Assembly: GCA_036446835.1 (NCBI GenBank)
Contig: JAZFTT010000062.1
Coordinates: 1 to 22,486 of the forward strand
Origin: SZUA-217 sp036446835
GTDB taxonomy: Bacteria; Actinomycetota; Acidimicrobiia; Spongiisociales; ZC4RG35
Length of the DNA: 22,486 nucleotides
Reading direction: 5' to 3'
Shown here: piece by piece, positions 8,114-15,104 of the stretch
Position numbering within the stretch: position 1 is the first letter of the stretch
How the letters are laid out: every line of letters starts with the position of its first letter
Notes under the pieces: model-generated
The model's input: only the letters and a program-made list of their open reading frames with translations
The model's database searches: none
Told to the model about the DNA's origin: nothing
Position numbers and translations under genes: made by a program

Positions 8114-9081
8114 GTCAGTGTCACCCCATTGCCGGTCGTGATCCGCCCGATGACCCTGGGGTTGTGGCGACTCGCGGCAACCAGATCATCCACGACATCT
8201 GTGTCGACCACTAGGCAGAAGCCGATCCCCATGTTGAAGGTACGGAACATCTCGTCCTCGCCCACTCCTCGATCGGACACGAGATCGAAAACGGGTGGGA
8301 TCTGCCAGGTCGAGGTGTCGACGATCGCACTCAATCCCTCCGGGACGACCCTCCCGAGGTTTTCGGCGATTCCACCACCGGTGATGTGGGCACCGGCATG
8401 GACGGCGCCGGTTCCGACAGCCTCCAGGACTGCCGGCGCGTAGATGACCGAGGACTCGAGAAACACCGCTGCGTGGCTCTCGATGTCATCACCAAATACC
8501 ATCCTGACCAGGGAGAAGCCATTGGATCGAAGGTTGGGGGACAAAAGACCGACGATGAGGTCTCCATCCCTGACCAGATGAGGTCCCAGTACTTCTCCCT
8601 TCTCGACGACACCCATGACTGCGCCGGCCAGGTCGACCGCATCGGGTTCCATCACGCCGGGATGCTCTGCAGTTTCACCTCCGAGAAGGGCGCACCCCGC
8701 ATCCAGACAGGCGCGGGCAATCGATTTCACAATCGCCGTGTCCCTCTCGGGCCGAAGTGATCCCACGGCCATGTAGTCGACGAATCCGAGGGGCCTTGCT
8801 CCGACGACGGCCAGGTCGTCGACGCACATAGCGACGAGGTCGGCCCCCACCCCGTCCCATGCGTCCACCCGCCGGGCCAGATCCAGCTTCGTCCCCACAC
8901 CGTCGGTGGACATCATCAGGACCGGGTTGTCGTATCCAGGTGGGATCTCGACCCCTGCCGCAAACCCCCCAAACGCCCCGACAACATTTTCGGTCCATGT
9001 CGACCGCACCTCCTCGGAGATGCTGGCTACATGTTTGGATGCGCCGTCCAGGTCGACGCCCGCATCGCGATAGGAGGTCAT
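8110..9081 (-). CDS. purM: Phosphoribosylformylglycinamidine cyclo-ligase (AIR synthetase)
   Basis: PurM turns FGAM plus ATP into AIR, step five of de novo purine synthesis. From ATG 9081 the protein is 323 aa and begins MTSYRDAGVDLDGASKHV, the typical PurM N-terminus. Visible motifs are STDGVGTKLDLA (58-69), the Gly-rich GGETAEHPGVM loop, HITGGGIAENL and NMGIGF, all standard in this fold. The frame remains open upstream to 9177, but those 32 codons overlap purF and do not look like PurM. The chosen ATG lies one nucleotide after the purF stop. The gene ends in a 4-nt ATGA overlap with the thioesterase gene. Confidence 0.95.
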   Translation of the reverse strand: MTSYRDAGVDLDGASKHVASISEEVRSTWTENVVGAFGGFAAGVEIPPGYDNPVLMMSTDGVGTKLDLARRVDAWDGVGADLVAMCVDDLAVVGARPLGFVDYMAVGSLRPERDTAIVKSIARACLDAGCALLGGETAEHPGVMEPDAVDLAGAVMGVVEKGEVLGPHLVRDGDLIVGLLSPNLRSNGFSLVRMVFGDDIESHAAVFLESSVIYAPAVLEAVGTGAVHAGAHITGGGIAENLGRVVPEGLSAIVDTSTWQIPPVFDLVSDRGVGEDEMFRTFNMGIGFCLVVDTDVVDDLVAASRHNPRVIGRITTGNGVTLT

Positions 9082-9082
9082 G

Positions 9083-10549
9083 TCAGGATCGCTCGAGATG
9101 AAATTTGTCAGTTGTGCTGGGTATTGCGGCGGGGTATACGCCCGATAGACACGCCGTGCAGAAACCGGCATCGGCAACGCCGGTGGCTCCCATCAGGCCA
9201 TCGAGGCTGAGGTAGCCGAGCGAGTTGGCGCCCAGGTGCCCCCTGATCTCATCAACATCCTTATGGGCTGCGATGAGAGTGGATCGGTCGGATGTGTCCA
9301 TTCCGTAGAAGCACGGCCACCGATAAGGGGGAGATGACACCCGGAGATGAACTTCGGTGGCACCAGCTTCGCGAACCATGGTCACCAACTTCCTTGTTGT
9401 CGACCCGCGCACAATCGAGTCGTCGACGAGGGCTACACGCTTGCCCGCGAGGTTCTCGGGTATTGGGTTCAGTTTGAGCCGGATGCCCTGGTCGCGGAGC
9501 ATCTGAGTGGGCTCGATGAACGTCCGGCCCACGTAACGATTCTTGACCAGGCCATCGGTGTAGGGGATGCCACTTGCCGCTGCAAAACCTTGAGCGGCCG
9601 GTATCCCCGATTCCGGTACCGGCACTACGACATCTGCGTCGACGGGATGTTCTTCCGAGAGGATGCGCCCCATCTCGTAACGGGCGGTGTGAATGGTCCG
9701 GCCGTACATCTGACTGTCGGGTCGGGCAAAGTAAACGAACTCGAACAAACAGAGCCCGGGCTTGACCTCCCCGAACGGGTGGTAGCTCTTCACTCCATTG
9801 GCGTCGATCACGACCATCTCCCCGGCCGCAATCTCGCGAACGAAATCGGCGCCGACGAGATCGAGAGCAGCCGTTTCGGACGCGAGAACCCAACCTCCCT
9901 TTCCAAGGGAGCCAAGGCAGAGCGGTCTGAAACCATGCGGGTCCCGCAACCCGACGATTCTTCCCTGATCCATGAGCACCAGTGAGAAGGCCCCTTCCCA
10001 GGTGGGCGCCACCTCCATCAGGGCAACCTCCAGACCACGGGAGTCGGATCGCTCATCGTCGATGGCCCGGGCAACACCCTCGGCCATCAGATCGGAATCC
10101 GTTGTTGCTCCCGATATCCCGAGGGCAGCGGCCAACTCCGCGGTGTTTGTCAGATTTCCGTTGTGGCCAAGAGCAACGCTGGTGCTTCCGACCTGACGAT
10201 GGGCGGGCTGAGCGTTGGCCCAGTTGTTGGATCCGGTGGTGGAGTAGCGGGTATGACCGATGCCGATGTGACCTTCCAGACCGGCCAACGCCGGCTCATC
10301 GAAAACCTGGGCAACCAGACCCAGGTCCTTGAATACCGTCATGGTCTCACCATCCGATGTGGCGATTCCCGCCGACTCCTGCCCCCTGTGTTGCAGCGCA
10401 AAGAGACCGAAGTAGATCAGGTGGGAGATTCGCTCCGTGGTCGAATAGGCGGCAATGACCCCGCACGCCTCACGGGGGCCGTCGACGACAGATATCTGGG
10501 CCTCCTCGGGCACGTCTCCATCGTAGGTCGCTCCTGACCCTGCACACAC
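9083..10549 (-). CDS. purF: Amidophosphoribosyltransferase (glutamine PRPP amidotransferase)
   Basis: PurF makes 5-phosphoribosylamine from PRPP and glutamine, the committed step of purine synthesis. It has 488 codons from GTG 10549. The N-terminal nucleophile is C29 in REACGVIAAY, so a propeptide of about 28 residues would be removed, as in the B. subtilis-type enzyme. Glutaminase-domain marks include ALQHRGQESAGI (51-62), GHTRYSTTG (98-106) and HNGNLTN (129-135). The PRPP-binding loop VALVDDSIVRGST is at 372-384. Cysteines at 267, 413, 464 and 467 match the four ligands of the 4Fe-4S cluster of B. subtilis-type PurF. The start lacks a clear SD and lies 8 nt after the carbonic anhydrase stop; a downstream GTG (codon 13) is possible. 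Confidence 0.95.
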   Translation of the reverse strand: MCAGSGATYDGDVPEEAQISVVDGPREACGVIAAYSTTERISHLIYFGLFALQHRGQESAGIATSDGETMTVFKDLGLVAQVFDEPALAGLEGHIGIGHTRYSTTGSNNWANAQPAHRQVGSTSVALGHNGNLTNTAELAAALGISGATTDSDLMAEGVARAIDDERSDSRGLEVALMEVAPTWEGAFSLVLMDQGRIVGLRDPHGFRPLCLGSLGKGGWVLASETAALDLVGADFVREIAAGEMVVIDANGVKSYHPFGEVKPGLCLFEFVYFARPDSQMYGRTIHTARYEMGRILSEEHPVDADVVVPVPESGIPAAQGFAAASGIPYTDGLVKNRYVGRTFIEPTQMLRDQGIRLKLNPIPENLAGKRVALVDDSIVRGSTTRKLVTMVREAGATEVHLRVSSPPYRWPCFYGMDTSDRSTLIAAHKDVDEIRGHLGANSLGYLSLDGLMGATGVADAGFCTACLSGVYPAAIPSTTDKFHLERS

Positions 10550-10557
10550 AGTTCTGG

Positions 10558-11076
10558 TCAGGGAAGTTTGGAGAAGAATTCGCGATACACCTCGGCAAGC
10601 TGGAGGTAGTGGTCCACTCCCTGGTCCGCTCGCCTGATCTCGTCCTCGGTTAGTTCTCGAACGGGCTTAGCCGGAATTCCCATCGCCAGGGTCCACGGCG
10701 GGATCGTCTTGCCCTCCGCAAGAACAGATCCTGCTGCGAGCCAGGCGCCTTCGCCGAGGTTGGAACGGTTGAGGGCTTTCGCTCCGATTCCGATCAGAAC
10801 ACCGTTTTCGACAACGGCCCCGTGCACGACAGCCGAGTGTCCGATGGTCACCCTGTCTCCCACGAGACAGGGTGCATCCTCATCACAGTGCAGCACTGCG
10901 TTGTCCTGGATGTTTGTCTCTTTCCCAATCGAGATCCGGTCGAGTTCGGCACGAATGACGGCGCCAAACAAAACGAAGGAGTGTGCTCCGATCTCGACTC
11001 GGCCGTAGATGTGGCTGCCCGGTGAGATGACGGCATTGGGGTGGATTTCTGGTCGAGGAACGAAGGGATCTCTCAA
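10558..11076 (-). CDS. Gamma-class carbonic anhydrase / left-handed beta-helix protein
   Basis: A 172-aa hexapeptide-repeat protein of the gamma-carbonic anhydrase (CamH/YrdA/PaaY-like) family, expected to be a trimer with zinc at subunit interfaces. Imperfect hexapeptide repeats run from about residue 12 to 120. The three metal-ligand histidines are present: H63 (VLHCDE), H80 and H85 (GHSAVVHG), with the usual five-residue spacing of the last pair. The C-terminus has IPPWTLAMGIPAKPVREL, common in the family. I chose TTG 11076, which overlaps the upstream stop as TTGA. An ATG at 11235 would add 53 residues that lie inside the DsbA-like gene and look like frame-shadow sequence. Carbonic anhydrase activity is plausible but many homologues are inactive. 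Confidence 0.85.
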   Translation of the reverse strand: MRDPFVPRPEIHPNAVISPGSHIYGRVEIGAHSFVLFGAVIRAELDRISIGKETNIQDNAVLHCDEDAPCLVGDRVTIGHSAVVHGAVVENGVLIGIGAKALNRSNLGEGAWLAAGSVLAEGKTIPPWTLAMGIPAKPVRELTEDEIRRADQGVDHYLQLAEVYREFFSKLP

Positions 11077-11708
11077 CCGACCGCCGCTTTTTCGACGGAG
11101 CTGATTCTGGTTCGGATGAGACCGGCATCGGTCCATCCTCGGGCGAGCAGGGCGAGTTGGCCATCTGACAGATCGCCAATCAGTGCCGGAAAACCCCCGA
11201 TACCCCAGTTGCGAGACCTGGAGAAGTCTGCCCACGTTCTCTTCTTTGCTTCGTCAGAATCGAGTTGCTCCCTGAATGAGTGATGATCGATATCCAGATG
11301 GCCGGTGAGATCAGCGAGGACGTCGAAGTCGGTGATATCACGACCATCCGCGTAGAAGGCATGCTGGACAGTGGTGAAGTAGCCGAGTGTGCTTGGTTCA
11401 TCTATCTCACGAACCAGGGTGATAGCCACCGCCGCCGGTTCCGTGTCATACATCCAGCCGTCGCGGCGATCCAGGAACGCCGTGTCGAAGGGTTGGCCGG
11501 TTCGCTCATTGATCTCGACCCAGTGATCTCGTAGAAACACGGCCATGCGGTCGTCCAGAGGCTCAGCCGAAGGTCCCGGGCGAAGACCGCCAACGACTAC
11601 CTCCACGGGGTAGTCATCGGCAAGACTCTCGATCTCGGGGGCGAACCCCCAGCACCACGAGCACATGGGGTCACCGACGTAGATGAGCTTGTCGACCAGA
11701 ATTTTCAT
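11073..11708 (-). CDS. DsbA-family (FrnE/COG3531-like) thiol oxidoreductase
   Basis: A 211-aa thioredoxin-fold protein with the active site CSWC (residues 16-19 in GDPMCSWCWGF), characteristic of FrnE-like or predicted disulfide isomerase proteins. A helical insertion follows (WVEINERTGQPFD, YFTTVQHAFYADGRDI), and the cis-Pro region is GIGGFPALIG. No signal peptide is seen, so it is probably cytosolic. ATG 11708 is preferred because the protein then begins at the first beta strand (MKILVDKLIYVGDPM). The frame continues upstream to a TTG at 11756, adding 16 residues. First gene of the block leading to carbonic anhydrase, purF, purM and thioesterase; its stop overlaps the next start. Confidence 0.85.
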   Translation of the reverse strand: MKILVDKLIYVGDPMCSWCWGFAPEIESLADDYPVEVVVGGLRPGPSAEPLDDRMAVFLRDHWVEINERTGQPFDTAFLDRRDGWMYDTEPAAVAITLVREIDEPSTLGYFTTVQHAFYADGRDITDFDVLADLTGHLDIDHHSFREQLDSDEAKKRTWADFSRSRNWGIGGFPALIGDLSDGQLALLARGWTDAGLIRTRISSVEKAAVG

Positions 11709-11727
11709 CTCTACCAACCTTATTCTC

Positions 11728-11743
11728 GCGGCGACATCGCCGC
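11728..11743. promoter_or_regulatory. Palindrome upstream of the DsbA-like gene
   Basis: A perfect 7-bp inverted repeat (GCGGCGA / TCGCCGC, 2-nt centre) lies 20 nt upstream of ATG 11708. The tiny centre makes it look more like a DNA operator than an RNA hairpin. The sequence AGAATAA just downstream could be a poor -10. This supports a promoter or operator for the purF operon only weakly, and GC-rich palindromes arise by chance. Confidence 0.3.
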
Positions 11744-11752
11744 CCAGAAGTA

Positions 11753-12133
11753 TCAACCCTGAGAAAGCCCGCTGACTTCCTTTGAATCATGACGCCGAAT
11801 CGGTTCGGTGTCGTCGTAGAAGCCATCGATCGTCACCGTTCCCGTGTCCCCGACTCCTCCTCTCCGTCGAACAAGACCACGAGATCCACCGGCCGCTCGA
11901 TGCCGGCTTCCTCGAGGGCATCAAGAACCCCGTTCAACGATTTCCATCAACCCGCTCCTCGCCTCGAACCGCCGGACCAACTCCTCTGCATTCCGACTCA
12001 GATCATGGGTATCCCCGGTCACATTGGCGATCTCCAGAAGAGTGGCGAAGTCGCGTAGCACCTCCCACCCGTGTTCTTTGCGGTATCGGGCGCCGGCGCC
12101 CAACGCCGCGGCCTGGCGGGTGCTCGGCTTCAT
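11753..12133 (-). pseudogene. Decayed M20-family metallopeptidase remnant
   Basis: Three coding-like pieces in different minus-strand frames fill the gap between mobA and the DsbA-like gene. Piece one (from ATG 12133) has EVLRDFATLLEIANVTGD and RNAEELVRRFEAR, like the N-terminus of M20/M25/M40 peptidases. Piece two, after a frame change near 11930, reads VLDALEEAGIERPVDLVVLF then DGEEESG, like the mid-protein metal-site segment (GEEEAGS in relatives). Piece three, after a second change near 11850, reads TVTIDGFYDDTEPI, like the GFYDDV strand of the dimerisation or C-terminal region. Intact relatives exceed 400 aa; here large internal parts are missing, including the HxD and other zinc ligands. 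It cannot be an active peptidase. Family assignment is from memory of motifs. Confidence 0.6.
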
Positions 12134-12168
12134 GGGGCGATCGTAGGCGTGGCCAAAAAGGTCTAGCC

Positions 12169-12741
12169 CTATTGCTCCTGGTATCTCCCCAGTGCTTCCC
12201 CGAGCGCGTCCTGGCTGTCAACTGAAAACCAGCTCCGGCCATCGTCACCCCATGAGCCCCACACATCGGGTGGAACCGCATCGAATGACACCCGATCGAG
12301 AAGACTCTGGATCGAGCCACCCAACTCGGCCTCTTCGGCCGCGAGGAGTGCGATGGTCTTGGGATACACCGCACAGGTGACCTGACGGTTTCCGTGGTCA
12401 TCCACCGGTACCACCGGAATATCGCCGGCCCGGTCGAGCATCTTGCGGAGGGTCTCAGATCTGACGAACGGATGATCGACGGCGACGACCAGCACATGGT
12501 CGGTGTCAGTTCGATTGAGAGCTGTTGCGATACCGGCAAGTGGCCCCTGAGCATGAATGGAGTCCGGCCAGGACTCCCACCCCTCTCGATCAGGTCCAAG
12601 AAGAACGATTCGCTCGGCAACCAGCCTCAGTGATGCTTCAACCATCTCGAGCATCGTCCGCTCGCGAACGAGGACGTCTGCCTTGTTCTGGCCCATGCGG
12701 GTGCTCATGCCACCAGATAGAACGGCCGCGAGTGCTGTCAC
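12169..12741 (-). CDS. mobA: Molybdenum cofactor guanylyltransferase (MobA-like)
   Basis: A 190-aa nucleotidyltransferase, expected to attach GMP to molybdopterin to form MGD in the cytosol. The N-terminus carries the MobA signature AVLSGGMSTRMGQNKA (6-21), which binds GTP. GPLAGIATAL follows at mid-protein, and AVDHPFV supplies the catalytic Asp in a form of the family CDxPF motif. The C-terminal region contains FSVDSQDALGEAL, resembling the F.NxNTPEDL motif of the family. Related NTP transferases (MocA, IspD, GlmU types) share the N-terminal motif, but the length and DHPF region favour MobA. GTG 12741 starts 9 nt after the hydrolase stop with no clear SD, suggesting translational coupling. 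No other Moco gene is in the window. Confidence 0.82.
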   Translation of the reverse strand: MTALAAVLSGGMSTRMGQNKADVLVRERTMLEMVEASLRLVAERIVLLGPDREGWESWPDSIHAQGPLAGIATALNRTDTDHVLVVAVDHPFVRSETLRKMLDRAGDIPVVPVDDHGNRQVTCAVYPKTIALLAAEEAELGGSIQSLLDRVSFDAVPPDVWGSWGDDGRSWFSVDSQDALGEALGRYQEQ

Positions 12742-12750
12742 AGGCCCAGG

Positions 12751-13488
12751 CTAGGTGGTCACCGCCATGAGACGTTCCACGACATGGGCGAACCGCTGTG
12801 GCTGCTGAAGGGCGCAGGCGTGACCCGCGTCGGTTATGACGATGCTCTCCGCGTTTGGGAATAGGTCCAGAAAGCGTGACTCGCCTTCGCGGTTCGGTGT
12901 GTCCCTTTCTCCGTTGGCGATGACAATGGGGCCACTGAAGTCCGTCATTGCCTCCGCGTAGTCCACGCCGGGAAGTTGACGGAGACTTTGGGCTCCACCC
13001 TTTGCCGAGAGCCCACCGGCAAGGATCTGGTTGGCAAGCTCATGGCCTAGGTCCCCTGTCATCTTCTTCGCGAACGCTTTCATTGCCGGGCGAGCGAAAA
13101 GCGGGAACAGGAAACCGTAGAAACGAGTCGAGATGCCGTCCCAACCGGTGTAATTGATCGTGGCTCCAGACAGCACGAGACCACCCACTCGACGCGAATG
13201 TGAAGTAGCCGTTGCCTCAGCGACGTATCCGCCGAGCGAGAGACCGACCAGCACCGAGTTCTCGATCCCCAGGTAGTCGAGGACCTCGATGACTCGTTCA
13301 GCTCCGCGATCCATGGAGAACTTCTCGTCCATGAGGTCACCATGTGCCGGCAGGTCGATAGAGATGCAGTCGTAATGGTCAGCCAGGATGTCGACGACGG
13401 GTCCCCACATGTGTCGGTTGATAACACCACCGTGAAGAAGAATGATGGAGGGCGATCCTTTTGCGCCATGTCTGGATAGACCCTTCAC
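12751..13488 (-). CDS. Alpha/beta-hydrolase fold protein
   Basis: A 245-aa serine hydrolase with a complete catalytic triad: nucleophile S84 in VGLSLGGYV (81-89), acid D196 in NGERDTP and base H223 in TDAGHAC. The oxyanion motif LLHGG is at 17-21, and the core strand ends in DLPAHGD (45-51). A helical cap lies around 112-175. The substrate could be an ester, lactone, enol-lactone or peroxide and is not predictable here. The GTG start at 13488 overlaps the stop of the upstream regulator by 4 nt (GTGA), so the gene is coupled to that regulator and may be its target. It precedes mobA by 9 nt. Confidence 0.88.
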   Translation of the reverse strand: MKGLSRHGAKGSPSIILLHGGVINRHMWGPVVDILADHYDCISIDLPAHGDLMDEKFSMDRGAERVIEVLDYLGIENSVLVGLSLGGYVAEATATSHSRRVGGLVLSGATINYTGWDGISTRFYGFLFPLFARPAMKAFAKKMTGDLGHELANQILAGGLSAKGGAQSLRQLPGVDYAEAMTDFSGPIVIANGERDTPNREGESRFLDLFPNAESIVITDAGHACALQQPQRFAHVVERLMAVTT

Positions 13489-14019
13489 CTCGCTGACCTC
13501 GACGGGGTGTCAGTCAGGAAGACTGACGCGGTGAATCCATAGACGTTGTCAGCTTTGTCATTACCGTTGTCTTTGAACTCGTTGGCCAACGCGAGCACGC
13601 GACGGTTGAAGTCGGCCGCTCGCTCTCGGGACATCCGCACCGTCAGAAACACCGCCGGCGGGTCGAAGGGCTGGCTCGACGTGGGGACCGCTTCCCGTGC
13701 CGCCTGGCCGAGAGTGAACTGCAACCGGTCTGAACCGTCGTTTTCCAAGACGAAGCTTGTCGTACCTCAATCCGTAGAAACGCTCGGTCACCGCACGCAC
13801 CGGGCGTTCCTCCACGACCTCGATGAAACCGGCTTCACGGAGGACCTTTATGTGATGCCCGACCTTGCCATGAGTCATCTCCAACATACCCGAGAGTTGT
13901 TTGGCGCTTGCAGGGCCGTCTTCCAGAATCCGAAGAACCTTCGCCCTGGTCTCGTTGGCGAGGGCTTTCAGCTGTTGCGGGAACTCCAAAAGGAGTTCGG
14001 TCCCCTTATGTAATGACAT
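13485..14019 (-). pseudogene. ArsR-type winged-helix regulator, split by a frameshift
   Basis: The first frame (ATG 14019) gives an ArsR-like winged helix: LKALANETRAKVLRILEDGP (17-36), then SAKQLSGMLEMTHGKVGHHI and VLREAGFIEVVEE, followed by ERFYGLRYDKLRL. At about 13740-13750 the coherent sequence jumps to another frame and continues SDRLQFTLGQAAREAVPTSS, PPAVFLTVRMSRERAADFNR, NVYGFTASVFLTDTPS up to TGA 13485. That tail matches the C-terminal region usual in such regulators, so the two frames are one gene of about 178 codons. The shift sits beside an A run (GGAAAA on the minus strand). Either it is a real mutation or a sequencing error. The first frame alone would still make a DNA-binding domain followed by about 60 nonsense residues. 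Confidence 0.75.
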
Positions 14020-14020
14020 A
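14007..14020. promoter_or_regulatory. Palindrome at the ArsR-type regulator start, possible operator
   Basis: TATGT-AATG-ACATA is a perfect 5-bp inverted repeat with a 4-nt centre that includes the regulator's start codon. ArsR-family proteins commonly repress their own gene at AT-rich imperfect palindromes near the promoter. The stretch is clearly more AT-rich than its surroundings. No SD precedes the ATG, so the transcript may be leaderless. Autoregulation is inferred. Confidence 0.35.
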
Positions 14021-14066
14021 GCAGTACATGACGGTAAAACGTTGTGTAATGCAAGACCAGACCAAA

Positions 14067-15104
14067 CTACTCGACCGGCAAGGGCAGGTAGTAGGTGTGA
14101 CCGCGTGCCAGCCAGTCGGTGACCATTTCAACAAACTCCGGCCCGAATGGATCAGACCCTTTCAATGGCATCGTGCCGCGTCTGATCATGAAGTCGTCTG
14201 GAGCAAGCTCACTGCCGATCGAAAACTGATGCTGGGCAGCACCGAAGCGACCCTCCTGATGTAGCCACCAACCCAGGCCGAAATGTGCGCGGGCAACCCG
14301 GGACTCATCCGACAACGCAGCCACCCTTTGGCGTATGTCATCGTCGGACGGGGGTGACAACGAGCCCCGAACCCAACTGCGCAGTAGGGCCATCTGTTCG
14401 TCGGTGGAGACATTGGCGTATCTGCCACCCTTCTCGGTGGTGAAGGCAACGTCGTTGGGTCGGGTGATCCGTCCTGTCTCGTCGATCCACACCACGGTCG
14501 GGACGTTCACCATGTTGTACAGCTCGCCGAGTCGATGGTGCTCATCGATCAGACTCGGGTGGGTGGGGTTAGCCCGCTCGATCCACGAACGTGCATCGTC
14601 GGCCCGGTCCACTGCCACGGTGATCACCACGAACCTTTCGTCCTCGAGCTCTTGGTAAACGGACTGCCACCCGGGCAGGTCGTAGCGACAGCCTCACCAT
14701 GAAGCCCAAGCAACCAGCAGGACCTTCAACCCGCGCTGCTCGGACAGCGAGTGAGGTCGGCCTTCGAGATCGGGCAGTGTGAAGTCGGGAGCCTCCAGTG
14801 TCTCCAGAGTGTGGTCAAACAGGTCCATGGCCGGCCCTAAGTAGGCGGCGCCCTCCTCCGGCGAGTGGGCGAGAGGTCGCCCGAGTAGGTCGGCGAGAGC
14901 GTATAGGTTCAACTGCCCGTCACTCATCAGACCAGGTCGGCGTGCCACCGGGATGCAGATGCCATCTCGGCAAAGGCCTTCAGATTTCAATTCCCATCCC
15001 AGAGCCGTCTCCACTCCATCGATCTCGATCCACACACCGGATTCGTCAATCCTGGCCTCGACCTCTGTTGGTTTGCCGACATCGAGCAGCACGAGGGAAG
15101 TCAT
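14067..15104 (-). CDS. Thioredoxin-fold redoxin with in-frame TGA, probable selenoprotein
   Basis: Read through one in-frame TGA (14694-14696), the gene encodes 345 residues with selenocysteine (U) at 137. Residues 1-105 form an N-terminal region with two cysteines (C45, C50 in GLCRDGIC). A redoxin domain follows: APDFTLPDLEGRPHSLSEQ, strand LKVLLVAWASW, then U137-G138-C139-R140-Y-D-L-P, strand VVITVAVD, and the cis-Pro loop NVPTVVWIDETGRI (P202). The C-terminal part (about 240-345) is helical, resembling one TPR (ARAHFGLGWWLHQEGRFGAA). The TGA replaces the redox-active Cys next to a strictly expected Trp, and the frame stays open with conserved sequence afterwards. UGA is a normal stop in adjacent genes. 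The start ATG overlaps the purL TAA by one base (TAATG). It is probably a cytosolic thiol oxidoreductase or peroxidase; partner unknown. Confidence 0.82.
14659..14683 (-). promoter_or_regulatory. Candidate bacterial SECIS hairpin downstream of the in-frame TGA
   Basis: Starting 11 nt after the TGA, the transcript can pair ACG with CGU, then a 2x2 internal loop (AC/UC), then CUGCC with GGCAG around a 5-nt apical loop CGGGU. The loop begins 21 nt after the UGA and its second base is G. Published bacterial SECIS descriptions require a small apical loop with a G in the first two positions about 16-37 nt after the UGA. This would bind SelB to insert selenocysteine. No energy calculation was done. 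Confidence 0.62.

Noticed and set aside
7427..8443. 338-codon plus-strand open frame
   Set aside because: Antisense to thioesterase and purM; no domain recognised.
9082..9177. N-terminal extension of purM
   Set aside because: Overlaps the end of purF by about 95 nt; the ATG at 9081 gives the standard PurM N-terminus right after the purF stop.
11077..11235. N-terminal extension of the carbonic anhydrase gene to ATG 11235
   Set aside because: The extra residues overlap the DsbA-like gene in another frame and have no hexapeptide character; the TTG overlap start fits the family length.
11782..12225. 147-codon plus-strand frame over the mobA/DsbA gap
   Set aside because: Low-complexity Ser/Arg/Pro-rich translation; the minus strand shows M20-like motifs there.
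14067..14630. Separate thioredoxin-like gene starting at GTG 14630, with another gene ending at TGA 14694
   Set aside because: Both parts are in the same frame, and together they make a single thioredoxin fold broken exactly at the active-site residue. A start at 14630 would lack the active-site strand.
14694..14696. Nonsense mutation making a pseudogene
   Set aside because: Possible, but the TGA falls precisely on the redox Cys position, no other lesion is seen in 345 codons, and a SECIS-like hairpin follows. Kept as the main alternative.
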